The translations under genes were made by a program, and so were the position numbers. DNA of 64,000 nt from a bacterium (GTDB taxonomy: Bacteria; Hydrothermota; UBA3072; JAPDKE01), in the NCBI GenBank assembly GCA_029258725.1, contig JAPDKE010000013.1, positions 1 through 64,000 of the forward strand, read 5' to 3'. A model generated the notes under the pieces. The model was not told the origin of the DNA. It did no database searches and worked only from the letters and a program-made list of their open reading frames with translations. Positions 7,818-16,739 of the stretch are shown here, piece by piece; positions within the stretch are counted from its first letter, which is position 1; each line of letters starts with the position of its first letter.

Positions 7818-9097
7818 TATTCCTATTTTTTGTATGGAGCAGTGAATTCAGACTCACCTCAAAGGCCTCCACTTTCCTGCCCCAGAACAATGCCACGGTT
7901 CTTCTTTCCGATGGAAAGGGAGGGGTGTGGTACATGTTCAGCATGAAGTCAGGGGATTTTTATCAGCTCTATTCCTATCACATAGATTCCAGTTTTTCCA
8001 TTGTTACCCAGTACGAAGTTTCAAGAGGGGTCATAAGGTCCCAGTGGGGAGGATATGGAACATGCCTGATGAAAGAGGATACGCTTATATTTTTCTGGGA
8101 CGATATACGCCTTGACTATCCTGAAATTTACGAGAGATATTATATACTCTCCATCTCAGGAGGTCTTGCATCTCCCATAACAGAAGTGAGCACGGTTGAC
8201 GGACATTATTCCATGAATCCCTCAGCATGCCTGGACTCATCAGGGGCTCTTTATGTTGTCTGGGAGGATACAAAGGATGGATATCCTGCAATTTATATGG
8301 GACCTGGAATTCCGGAAAAAATATCAGAAGAAAATCCCTCCTTCTTCCCCCAGGCTGTGGCAGCCCCGGATGGAATTTACGTTTTATGGGAGGAAGAAAG
8401 GGAAGACGGGATTGAGGTTGTGATGAAGAAAAAAACAGAAGAATGGGGAGAAAAAGAGGTTGTCTCTCCTGAAGATGGTGTTATATCATACGGTGCATGT
8501 GCAACCATTGCTCCAGACGGAAAACTATATGTGTTCTATGTTGACCTTGAGGAAAACACGAGAATTTACTGGAGATATAAGGAGGGAAATACATGGAGTG
8601 ATGTTATTTCCCTTTCTTCTTATGGTGTTGATGCCTTTCATCCCCATGCATGCTCGGATAAATATGGAAATATCCATGTTGTATGGGAGGAAAAGTCGGA
8701 GGATGGAGGGGCAGTATTTTACGCAAAAATAAAGGAGAATGCTATTCTGGAGAAAGAAAAGATAAATGTGAACACATGGGGATGTGTGGATCCATTTGTA
8801 ATGGTGGATGTCTTTTCAAAAGTACATGTTGCATGGTCTGCCTTTGACGGAGACTCCATCCGTTTCCCCTACTACAGGGTCTATACCCCGGAAAAAAGAA
8901 GGGGTCTTACCGAGACAAAACTCGCCCCGCTTGAAATTTCATGCAGTGGAAGGGCTGTTCTTTATGATATAACAGGAAGGGTCGTGAGGGAGTTCGCGGG
9001 AGGGGACATATCTCTCGTTCCCCCCTTACCTGGTGTTTACTTCCTTGTAACCCCTGAGAGGAGAATAAAGATTGTATATCCCGGAGGTGTGAGGTGA
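7814..9097 (+). CDS. Secreted beta-propeller protein with T9SS-type C-terminal domain
   Basis: The start is the ATG at 7814 behind GGAGGAGGAAA. The N-terminus MIFLFFVWSSEF is a short hydrophobic signal. Residues ~30-350 repeat a blade pattern 'SGALYVVWEDTKDGYPAIY', 'APDGIYVLWEEEREDG', 'KYGNIHVVWEEKSEDGG', 'VFSKVHVAWSAFDGDS', typical of sialidase/BNR-like propellers but without catalytic residues I can point to. The last ~65 residues (GRAVLYDITGRVVREF, LPGVYFLVTPERRIKIV) match the T9SS sorting domain pattern. It precedes the PorU-like protease that would cleave such domains, with a GTGA overlap, so it is likely a T9SS cargo or accessory protein. Confidence 0.7.
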   Translation: MIFLFFVWSSEFRLTSKASTFLPQNNATVLLSDGKGGVWYMFSMKSGDFYQLYSYHIDSSFSIVTQYEVSRGVIRSQWGGYGTCLMKEDTLIFFWDDIRLDYPEIYERYYILSISGGLASPITEVSTVDGHYSMNPSACLDSSGALYVVWEDTKDGYPAIYMGPGIPEKISEENPSFFPQAVAAPDGIYVLWEEEREDGIEVVMKKKTEEWGEKEVVSPEDGVISYGACATIAPDGKLYVFYVDLEENTRIYWRYKEGNTWSDVISLSSYGVDAFHPHACSDKYGNIHVVWEEKSEDGGAVFYAKIKENAILEKEKINVNTWGCVDPFVMVDVFSKVHVAWSAFDGDSIRFPYYRVYTPEKRRGLTETKLAPLEISCSGRAVLYDITGRVVREFAGGDISLVPPLPGVYFLVTPERRIKIVYPGGVR

Positions 9098-12000
9098 TAC
9101 TCCTGTTTGCGGCTTTTCAGTTAATGAATATCAAAGATGGAAAAATGGAGATACTTTACAGGGATGATGGAAAATCAAGAGAAACCATAGTATGTATTCC
9201 TCCTTCAGAGAAAGTTAATGTTGATTATCAGGTTGAAAAAACAGAAGGAAAGATTACAGGAACCCCTCTTGAGATAGAAAACCCCGGATTTTTCCGCAGA
9301 AACAGGATACTTATTCTCCGGGTTGCTCCGGGAGTAAAAAGAATGAGAATACACATAAGTTTTCCTGATATTTCAGGCTCCGGGGATAAGGACCCGGCGG
9401 ATGCGGTCCTTGAAAAAATTGCAGTGAATGGGAGGGAGGGAAGAAGGTGGAAAATGGAAAAACCGACAAAGTTTTTCAATTCCTCAATATTTACCGGAAG
9501 CGGTCTCAAAGTCCTTACCTCAAAGGATGCTCCATACATGGTGACTTACAGAATGCTCGAAGAGGCAGGATTTCCAGTTGATGAAAATCCACGAAATTAC
9601 CACCTTTATTATAAAGGAAGGGAGATTCCGATTTACATAAAGGGAGAAGAGGATGGAAGAATGGACCCCGGGGATTACATAATCTTCCTGGGAGAAAGAC
9701 CAAAAGGAGAGAAAACATGGTTTTATCTTCACGATACATGCAATGCCTATATTCTTGTTCCAGAGGATTCTCCGGGACTCAGATTTGTGGAGTACTTACC
9801 CCCTCCTTCCGGGACACCAGATACCCTGGAAACCTCCACCTTACATTTTGAAAAGGACTCGGTTTACGAAGAATCCTTCTATTCTCCTTACAACTGGGTA
9901 TGGAGGACATCACAGGAGGGAGAGGTAAGGATAAAAATTCCAGAAATAGACACCTCTTCCTCTCCTCTTGTCCGCCTCACATTTACCGCATTTTCCTACG
10001 ACCCGGTTGAGATATTCATTAACGGAATATCATACGGCTCTTACTATTTCTCCCGATACATGCCACACACCATTGAGATATCCCTTCCTCCGGGAAGACT
10101 TGTGGAGGAAAATACAGTAAGATGGGAGTGTGCCTCAAATGTGAGCCTTGACTGGATTGAAGTGACCGCTGGAAGAAAAAGGCTTTCAAATGGTTATTAC
10201 TGTGTTTTTACGGGAGAAGGAGGAAAAAAGACCTACAGAGTGGATGGATTCCTCCTGAAGGACCTTATGGTTGTAAGAAAGGATGGGTATATGATAAAAA
10301 ATGTTCAGGTGGAGGAAAGAGAAGGAAGGTTCTCCGTTATATTTTCTGACACAATTGTTTGCCCATCCACCTACTATGTATTCTCAGAAAGACTTGCAGA
10401 AAAACCCAGTGGAATAGAGTGGATAGAACCGCCGGACTTCCTTTCTCCATCCTTTGGAAAGGAGGTCCTTGTTATAACCGGAAGAAAACTCCTGCCATCT
10501 GCCATAAGATACAAATCCCTGAGAGAGTCGATAGACTCTCTTGAGGTTGCAATTGCAACCGTGGAGGATATTGCAGATGTATTCTACTGGGGAAGGATGG
10601 ACTCAAACATGATAACACCCCTTCTCCGTTACGGGTTTGAGAACTGGAATATATTTCCTCTTTATCTTGTAATCCTTGGTAAGGGAACCTATGATGAAAG
10701 GGACATTTTTAAAACTGGAGAAAACATAGTTCCTGCAAAGTTCAGAAGAATGGAGGGCATAAACTTCCCCATTGATTATCCTTACTCTTTCGTAACCGAC
10801 GACAGATATCCTGACTTATTCATAGGAAGAATACCCGCAACCACAGTGGAGGAAGCGGATGCATACCTGGAAAAAATAGAATCTCATGAACTCTTACCCT
10901 CATATGGTCCATGGAGAACCGAGTATGCATTTCTTGCAGGATGGGGAGGTGGGGACAATCCTGAACAGGAATTTGAACAGTTCGTTGAGGCATGTGAGAA
11001 GGGGATAAGGGGACATGTGGAGTTTCCATTTAAACCGGTGAGAATATATCAGACACCGGAAGAAGAAATAAACGCAAGAATAATAAACGAAATGGACCAT
11101 GGGGCTGTGATGTTCATTTTCCATGGGCATGGAGGAAGGGAGATAATCTTTGCATGGCATGGATTTGCAACATGGGATGTTCCAAGATTGAGAAACTATG
11201 GAAGACTTCCATTCCTCCAGATATACACGTGTCTTCCAACAGGGTTTGAAGTTCCTGGATTCCGCTCTGTTGGAGAATATGCGGTCATTTTCCCTCAGGT
11301 TGGAGCCATTGGTGTATTTGGACCAACAGGATATTCCTACCCATCAGATAATGTTATCTTTACCAACCTGACCCTTTATGCATACCGGAGACTGGAGATG
11401 CGCAGACTCGGGGAAATAGTTTTTTATCCCAAACTTCTTTATCCCGGAAAATCAGGCTCATACTTCCATACCCTTCTGGGAGACCCGGTTGTGAAACTTC
11501 CCTTAATAAAAGAAGAGGGAGAACTGGAAATTACCCCGGATGGAGACACCCTCTCTCTTACAATTCACATTCCTGGAAACGGAAAGGGAACCGTTATCTT
11601 TGAAGATACTTTAAGAAATGAGATTGTTTCCTTCCCTGTGGACATAAAAGATGGAATGTGTGATACCTCCATTGTGATGCCAGAAAGCCTCCCTGTTAAT
11701 GTCTGGACACGGGTATATGCACATACAGATAGTGGAGAGTTTGTTACCGGTTCTTACTTCTCTCCTTATGGTCCATTCATTGGCATGCCTTTCGTTATTC
11801 CCTCCTTTCCCGCGGTTGGAGATACAGTGAAGGTTGGGGTAAGGGTGAAAAACCCGCAGGATGGGGTATATCTCTGGTATAAACTCGAGGGATTCCCCGG
11901 GTTTGTAAGAGTCTCAATGTTCCCCTCCGGAGGAGACACATTCATGAGTGGGGAAATATTGCTCACCTCTTCGGGTTCCATGCAGTATTATATAACCGTT

Positions 12001-13359
12001 GTTGACTCATCCCGTACATATCGCGGTCCAACCTACTCGATTTACATAAGAAGAAAACCCGACCTTGCATTTATAGGTGATTCGCTCCTTTTTGAGCTTG
12101 ACTCCATTCCCTATGTTTCCGCCCTTATAAAGAATGCAGGTGAAAGTGATGCCTTCAACTTCGGTGTTTCCTTCTACATCCAGGACCCTGAAAGCGGAAG
12201 TATATTTCTCTCAAGGGTGGTTGTTGATACTCTGTGGTCTGGTAGTGATAAAGAGGTAAAAATACCCTGGTGTGGAAGGGAGGGAAGGCTCACCCTTATG
12301 GTTGTGCTGGACGACAGTTCACAGGTTGAGGAGGAAGATGAAGGGAACAACAGCCTTACCGAGACAAAAATCGTTCCGTTTTTCCGCCTCCTTCCGGGAA
12401 GGTCACGGGAATGGCACCATCCGGATGGATACATATCCGTCAAGATTGAATCCCTCTCCGTTGGAGAGGAGGGATGGTTCATGGTGAAATCCATCCCCTA
12501 CTGCGTCCCGGAGGATGAGGAGGGCTTCTCTCCTGTTCCATTCAGTGGAATAGCCCGCTCTTTTGAGGTTTCCTGGAATGTTTTCTTTTCCACCCCTCCG
12601 GTTCTTATATTCCATCCAGATACGGTGGGAGAAGTATATCACTGGTTTAGAGATAAGTGGGTAAAAGAAAAAGAATACATAAGTCAGGATTCCATCATCT
12701 TCTACCCTGAAAATTCCGGAATATACACCATAGGAACATCTGAGGACAGAACCCCTCCCTTTGTCTCCTCTTTAAAAGACACAGTCCATACCTCAACCAC
12801 ATGCTCCTTTGAGTGGAGAATAGAGGATGAGGATGGAATAGATGTCTTCATTCAACCACCCCGGCTGGAAATAAATGGGGAAGAGGCAACAGGAGCTATT
12901 GTCCTTCCAGACTCTTTAAGGAACACAAATCTTATACCCCTGAAAGCTCAGACAGAACTTGATATGGGAGAACATGAAATAACACTGCGGGTATACGATG
13001 TTCATGGAAACCTGACTGAAAAAACATGGAAGATAAGGGTTTTTGTCCCTTATGAAATAGAGGGAGTTGGGAACTATCCAAATCCATGCCGGGATTATAC
13101 GGACTTTGCATACACCCTCTCAAGGGATGCGGATAAGGTGAAGATAGAGATATTTACAAGAGGAGGAAGAAGGATAGTGGAGAAGGAACTCTCTGGAGAA
13201 TATGCGCAGGCAGGCTATCATGTGTGGAGATGGTATCTTGTGGATGAGAATGGAAACGAACTCGCAAATGGTCTTTACTTTTACAGAATAACCGCATACT
13301 TCGGCGGGATAAAGAGGGAAAAACGCATGAAACTCTTTATTCTGAAAACGGAGGAGTAA
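9094..13359 (+). CDS. PorU-like C25 (gingipain-family) cysteine peptidase, T9SS sortase candidate
   Basis: 1421 residues with a hydrophobic N-terminus (MILLFAAFQL). The first ~450 residues are beta-rich and PorU-like. The C25 peptidase domain spans ~470-790: FPLYLVILGKGTYDER, YSFVTDDRYPDLFIGRIPAT, the catalytic-His motif VMFIFHGHGG (~677-679) and the nucleophile region LQIYTCLPTGFEVPGFRSVG with Cys ~713, then FPQVGAIGVFGPTGYSYPS. CARDB/Ig-like domains follow (~1000-1300), then a FlgD-like C-terminal domain beginning at NYPNPCRDYTDFAYTL. In T9SS, PorU cleaves cargo C-terminal domains and transfers them to lipopolysaccharide. The barrel partner gene follows two bases later. GTG start, GGAGG upstream. 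Confidence 0.8.
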   Translation: MILLFAAFQLMNIKDGKMEILYRDDGKSRETIVCIPPSEKVNVDYQVEKTEGKITGTPLEIENPGFFRRNRILILRVAPGVKRMRIHISFPDISGSGDKDPADAVLEKIAVNGREGRRWKMEKPTKFFNSSIFTGSGLKVLTSKDAPYMVTYRMLEEAGFPVDENPRNYHLYYKGREIPIYIKGEEDGRMDPGDYIIFLGERPKGEKTWFYLHDTCNAYILVPEDSPGLRFVEYLPPPSGTPDTLETSTLHFEKDSVYEESFYSPYNWVWRTSQEGEVRIKIPEIDTSSSPLVRLTFTAFSYDPVEIFINGISYGSYYFSRYMPHTIEISLPPGRLVEENTVRWECASNVSLDWIEVTAGRKRLSNGYYCVFTGEGGKKTYRVDGFLLKDLMVVRKDGYMIKNVQVEEREGRFSVIFSDTIVCPSTYYVFSERLAEKPSGIEWIEPPDFLSPSFGKEVLVITGRKLLPSAIRYKSLRESIDSLEVAIATVEDIADVFYWGRMDSNMITPLLRYGFENWNIFPLYLVILGKGTYDERDIFKTGENIVPAKFRRMEGINFPIDYPYSFVTDDRYPDLFIGRIPATTVEEADAYLEKIESHELLPSYGPWRTEYAFLAGWGGGDNPEQEFEQFVEACEKGIRGHVEFPFKPVRIYQTPEEEINARIINEMDHGAVMFIFHGHGGREIIFAWHGFATWDVPRLRNYGRLPFLQIYTCLPTGFEVPGFRSVGEYAVIFPQVGAIGVFGPTGYSYPSDNVIFTNLTLYAYRRLEMRRLGEIVFYPKLLYPGKSGSYFHTLLGDPVVKLPLIKEEGELEITPDGDTLSLTIHIPGNGKGTVIFEDTLRNEIVSFPVDIKDGMCDTSIVMPESLPVNVWTRVYAHTDSGEFVTGSYFSPYGPFIGMPFVIPSFPAVGDTVKVGVRVKNPQDGVYLWYKLEGFPGFVRVSMFPSGGDTFMSGEILLTSSGSMQYYITVVDSSRTYRGPTYSIYIRRKPDLAFIGDSLLFELDSIPYVSALIKNAGESDAFNFGVSFYIQDPESGSIFLSRVVVDTLWSGSDKEVKIPWCGREGRLTLMVVLDDSSQVEEEDEGNNSLTETKIVPFFRLLPGRSREWHHPDGYISVKIESLSVGEEGWFMVKSIPYCVPEDEEGFSPVPFSGIARSFEVSWNVFFSTPPVLIFHPDTVGEVYHWFRDKWVKEKEYISQDSIIFYPENSGIYTIGTSEDRTPPFVSSLKDTVHTSTTCSFEWRIEDEDGIDVFIQPPRLEINGEEATGAIVLPDSLRNTNLIPLKAQTELDMGEHEITLRVYDVHGNLTEKTWKIRVFVPYEIEGVGNYPNPCRDYTDFAYTLSRDADKVKIEIFTRGGRRIVEKELSGEYAQAGYHVWRWYLVDENGNELANGLYFYRITAYFGGIKREKRMKLFILKTEE

Positions 13360-13360
13360 G

Positions 13361-14152
13361 ATGCTTTTCCTGCTGGCAGGACTTTACAGTTTTGATTTCT
13401 ATGAGGTATCCCAGGAAAGATACCCATCCTGGCTCTTTTATCCATCAGGGGTGGATACTCCCTTTGTTTCATTTTTCTGGTCCTCAAGATTCGGGATGGA
13501 GCAGGAGTTTTCCCTCTCTTACTTTAACATCTTTGATGAACTTGCAACAGGATTTTCAGGAGATGTCCTTTATTCAGGTCCTGTACCGGTATTTCCCTAT
13601 CTTGAGGAGGGTGATACCGCAACCGGGGAACCTGTTATGACCTTCTCTGACGTTGCCCTTCTTCTAACCCTGAACTTCTCCTATCCATTCACCGACGAGC
13701 TCAGGGGAGGGATGAATCTGAAAATATACAGGGAAGGGGCATTTGGATATACCGGAAGCGGTGCCGGAATAGACCTGGGAATAGGATACAGATTCGTGCA
13801 TATCTCCATGAGGGATGTTTTCAGAACCAGAATAGTATGGGGAGACCATGTTGATGTGATTGAGAGGGCATACGGGATTCTGTTCTCCCCATCGTTTTCC
13901 TTCGGTGAAAATACCCTGATTCCATCACTTTCAATTGAGAAAAAGTATGGATTTTTTTATCTCTTTTCTCTTGAATATATCTATCACCGAATCTTTGGGG
14001 TAAATCTTTCAGTTTCAGGGTATGGATTTTCTTTTGGTGGTGCACTCCACCTCAAGTCCCTTTCCCTTTCCTACCTCTACACATCACTTGACGCAGGTGG
14101 AATACATAAAATAGAATTAAAATGGAAGATGGGAGGTGAGTATGAACCCTGA
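13361..14152 (+). CDS. PorV/PorQ-like outer-membrane beta-barrel protein
   Basis: 263 residues with a short hydrophobic N-terminus (MLFLLAGLYSF) and alternating aromatic/glycine strands throughout: DVALLLTLNFSYPFTDELRG, GGMNLKIYREGAFGYTGSGAG, GIDLGIGYRFVHISMRD, FSFGGALHLKSLSLSYLY. It ends in a barrel-like strand (KIELKWKMG). PorV is the outer-membrane shuttle that carries T9SS substrates to PorU. Position directly after the PorU-like gene supports that role, but sequence identity to PorV is weak by eye, so other barrel families remain possible. The phosphohexomutase start lies inside its 3' end. Confidence 0.65.
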   Translation: MLFLLAGLYSFDFYEVSQERYPSWLFYPSGVDTPFVSFFWSSRFGMEQEFSLSYFNIFDELATGFSGDVLYSGPVPVFPYLEEGDTATGEPVMTFSDVALLLTLNFSYPFTDELRGGMNLKIYREGAFGYTGSGAGIDLGIGYRFVHISMRDVFRTRIVWGDHVDVIERAYGILFSPSFSFGENTLIPSLSIEKKYGFFYLFSLEYIYHRIFGVNLSVSGYGFSFGGALHLKSLSLSYLYTSLDAGGIHKIELKWKMGGEYEP

Positions 14153-15503
14153 AATATTCAGGATGTATGACATAAGAGGAATTGCAGACCGGGACCTCAC
14201 CGATGAGGTTGTTGAAAAGATAGGGAAGGCATACGGGACCATGCTCAGAAGAGAAAGAAGGACGGACTGTGCGGTGGGAATGGATGTGAGACACTCCTCA
14301 TCCAGGATAAAGCAGGCGTTAATCCATGGAATAACATCAACGGGAATAGACGTGCTTGATATCGGGATGGTCCCGACCCCTGTTCTTTACTTTTCCGTAT
14401 TCCACTACAATCTCGGAGGAGGAATTGAGGTTACAGGAAGCCACAATCCAGTTGAATACAACGGGCTAAAACTCATGAAGGGAACAAAGACGATATATGG
14501 AGACGAAATTCAGAAATTGAGGGAGATGATAGAAAAAGAGGATTTCGAAAAAGGAACCGGGTCTGTCCGGGAGTTAAACCCTGTTCCTGATTACATTGAA
14601 AAGGTCCTCTCCATAGTTTATCCTGGAAGAAAATTGAAGGTGGTTCTTGACCCGGGAAACGGAACAGCAGGTCCAATTGCGAAAAGGATTTTTGAAAAAC
14701 TGGGGGCAGATGTTGTATGCATAAACTGTGAACCTGATGGAGACTTTCCTGCCCACCTTCCTGATCCAACAATCCCTGAATACATGCAGCAATTGATAGA
14801 AAGGGTTAAGGAAGAAAGGGCGGATTTCGGTGTGGGTTACGATGGGGATGCAGACAGGATTGGTGCCGTGGATGAGCATGGGAACATAGTATGGGGAGAT
14901 AAACTGCTTGGTGTTTTTTCAAAGTATGTGCTTGAGCGCTTTCCTGGCTCCCACATCATATTTGATGTTAAGTGCTCCCAGGGAATAGAGGAATACATAT
15001 CCTCCCTTGGTGGAAAGCCTGTGATGTGGAAGACAGGACATTCCCTGATAAAGGCAAAGATGAGGGAACTCTCCTCCCCGCTTGCAGGAGAGATGAGCGG
15101 GCACATGTTCTGTGGGGGTGATTACTATGGATACGATGATGCAATATTTGCATCCGCAAGGCTTTACGATATACTTTCAAATTCCGAAAAGACGTTAAGT
15201 GAACTCGTTGCAGAAATCCCCTACTACCATGCAACCCCGGAGATAAGGATAGAAACAACCGAGGAGGATAAGTGGAGAATAGTGGAAGAGATAAAAGAAC
15301 TGTTCCGGAAAAAGTACAGAACCATTGAGATAGATGGGGTAAGAATTCTCTTCGGCGATGGATGGGGACTGGTGAGACCATCCAATACCCAGCCGGTTAT
15401 TGTTGCAAGGTTTGAGGCAAGGACTCCGGAGAGGCTCGAGGAGATAAAGAAAGAGGTCCTGGATGAGATATACAAAAGGGGAGGAAAAACTTACACTGTT
15501 TAA
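14142..15503 (+). CDS. manB: Phosphomannomutase / phosphoglucomutase
   Basis: Interconverts hexose 1- and 6-phosphates for nucleotide-sugar and surface polysaccharide synthesis. The alpha-D-phosphohexomutase signatures are present: MYDIRG at the N-terminus, the catalytic phosphoserine loop TGSHNPVEYNGLK (usually TASHNP), the metal loop GYDGDADRIGAVDEHG, EMSGHMFCGGDYYGYDDA for sugar specificity, and the phosphate-binding tail RPSNTQPVIVARFEA. EMSGH with this order is typical of bifunctional PMM/PGM enzymes. The length of 453 is normal. The start at 14142 follows GGAGG at 14132-14136 and overlaps the barrel gene by 11 bases. T9SS cargo is attached to a surface polysaccharide in known systems, which may explain the linkage (inference). 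Confidence 0.92.
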   Translation: MNPEIFRMYDIRGIADRDLTDEVVEKIGKAYGTMLRRERRTDCAVGMDVRHSSSRIKQALIHGITSTGIDVLDIGMVPTPVLYFSVFHYNLGGGIEVTGSHNPVEYNGLKLMKGTKTIYGDEIQKLREMIEKEDFEKGTGSVRELNPVPDYIEKVLSIVYPGRKLKVVLDPGNGTAGPIAKRIFEKLGADVVCINCEPDGDFPAHLPDPTIPEYMQQLIERVKEERADFGVGYDGDADRIGAVDEHGNIVWGDKLLGVFSKYVLERFPGSHIIFDVKCSQGIEEYISSLGGKPVMWKTGHSLIKAKMRELSSPLAGEMSGHMFCGGDYYGYDDAIFASARLYDILSNSEKTLSELVAEIPYYHATPEIRIETTEEDKWRIVEEIKELFRKKYRTIEIDGVRILFGDGWGLVRPSNTQPVIVARFEARTPERLEEIKKEVLDEIYKRGGKTYTV

Positions 15504-15714
15504 GGAATTTGCAGAAAAACTTGGAGCAAGGGTCATATACGATACCTTCCCTGGAAGAGGAGGATGGTGCAGGGCAAATGGAAGGTATTATGTGATAATA
15601 AACCGCAAACTCCCCCCTGATGAAAAGATAGAAATTTTCGTGGACTTCTTCCGCGGGATAAAAACCGATACCGTATACCTCCCCCCTCTCATAAGGGAGG
15701 AGATTGAAAGATGA
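15463..15714 (+). CDS. Small conserved-looking protein (83 aa), unknown function
   Basis: Not recognised. The frame opens with an ATG inside the mutase gene (41-base overlap) and ends in a 4-base overlap with the DUF362 gene, so it is embedded in the operon. Features: an N-terminal helix (LFKEFAEKLGARVIY), then FPGRGGWCRANGRYYVIINRK, a strand pair with one cysteine, then EKIEIFVDFFRGIKTDTVYLPP. GGGGAGG at 15478-15484 also allows a later start around the CTG at 15496, giving ~72 residues. It is probably cytoplasmic. No metal or catalytic motif can be assigned. Confidence 0.55.
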   Translation: MRYTKGEEKLTLFKEFAEKLGARVIYDTFPGRGGWCRANGRYYVIINRKLPPDEKIEIFVDFFRGIKTDTVYLPPLIREEIER

Positions 15715-16739
15715 AGGTATGGATTGCCAAACTATCCGAAAAAAAGAATCTTTTGAGGTGTTTGAGAGAAGTACTTGAACATGTCCCTTTTACCTGGAGG
15801 GAGGGGGAGGTTGTCGCAGTAAAACTCCACATAGGGGAGGTGGGAAACACAACCTTCCTGAGACCTGAATATGCAAGGGTTGTTTATGAATGGCTAAAAG
15901 ATAAAAAAGTTCTTCCATTTCTAACGGATACAACGGTTATATACCGCGGGAAGAGAAACAATGGGATAGAGGCGCATGAGACGGCAATATTCCATGGATT
16001 TGGATTTGCTCCTTTTATTGTTGCGGATGGAATAAGGGGCGTGGATGGGGTGAAGGTTCGGGTGGATGGGATAAGGGAAAAGGAGGTGAAGATAGCAAGG
16101 GCGGTTTATGAATCCGATGCCCTCTTTGTCCTCTCCCACTTTAAAGGGCATGGGGTTACGGGATTTGGGGGTGCAATAAAAAATCTTGGAATGGGATGTT
16201 CAACCAAGGAGGGAAAATTAAAAATGCACTCAGGGACCTCCCCATGGATAGATAAGGAAAAATGCACAGGCTGTGGGCTCTGCTTTGAGGCATGCCCATT
16301 CAATGCAATAAAACTTGAAGCCCATGCTGAAATAATTCCGGATAAATGCTCAGGATGCGGTGCATGCATATCCGCGTGTCCTGTCAAGGCAATAAGAATA
16401 AAGTGGGATGCCTCATCCCGGGCACTCATAGAGCGAATGGTGGACCATGCCCTGGGCGCTGTGAGAAAAAAGCGCGCATTTTACATAAATTTCTTAGTGA
16501 ACATAACCCCTGAATGTGATTGTTTTCCTTACTCAAAACCTCCGGTAGCCCCGGACATAGGACTTGTGGCAGGTGAGGACCCGGTTGCGGTGGACCAGGC
16601 ATCCTATGACCTTGTTGTGGAAAAAACAGGGCATGACCCGTTTAAAAAACTGTATCCCCAGATAGACCCTGCCTATCAGCTTGCCTGCGGTGAGAAGGCA
16701 GGGCTTGGAAGGAGGAAATATGAAAGAGAAGAACTGTGA
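15711..16739 (+). CDS. DUF362 domain protein with two [4Fe-4S] ferredoxin motifs
   Basis: 342 residues. Residues ~1-165 are a DUF362 domain (EGEVVAVKLHIGEVGNTTFL, ALFVLSHFKGHGVTGFGGAI, KNLGMGCSTKEGK), with the family's Lys-His and Gly-rich elements. Residues ~185-245 carry two clusters of the type CxxCxxCxxxCP: CTGCGLCFEACP and CSGCGACISACP. The C-terminus returns to DUF362 (AGEDPVAVDQASYDLV). Family members are soluble Fe-S proteins of uncertain role, common in anaerobes; electron transfer or cofactor metabolism are the usual guesses. It is coupled to its neighbours by overlapping ends. Confidence 0.85.
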   Translation: MKVWIAKLSEKKNLLRCLREVLEHVPFTWREGEVVAVKLHIGEVGNTTFLRPEYARVVYEWLKDKKVLPFLTDTTVIYRGKRNNGIEAHETAIFHGFGFAPFIVADGIRGVDGVKVRVDGIREKEVKIARAVYESDALFVLSHFKGHGVTGFGGAIKNLGMGCSTKEGKLKMHSGTSPWIDKEKCTGCGLCFEACPFNAIKLEAHAEIIPDKCSGCGACISACPVKAIRIKWDASSRALIERMVDHALGAVRKKRAFYINFLVNITPECDCFPYSKPPVAPDIGLVAGEDPVAVDQASYDLVVEKTGHDPFKKLYPQIDPAYQLACGEKAGLGRRKYEREEL

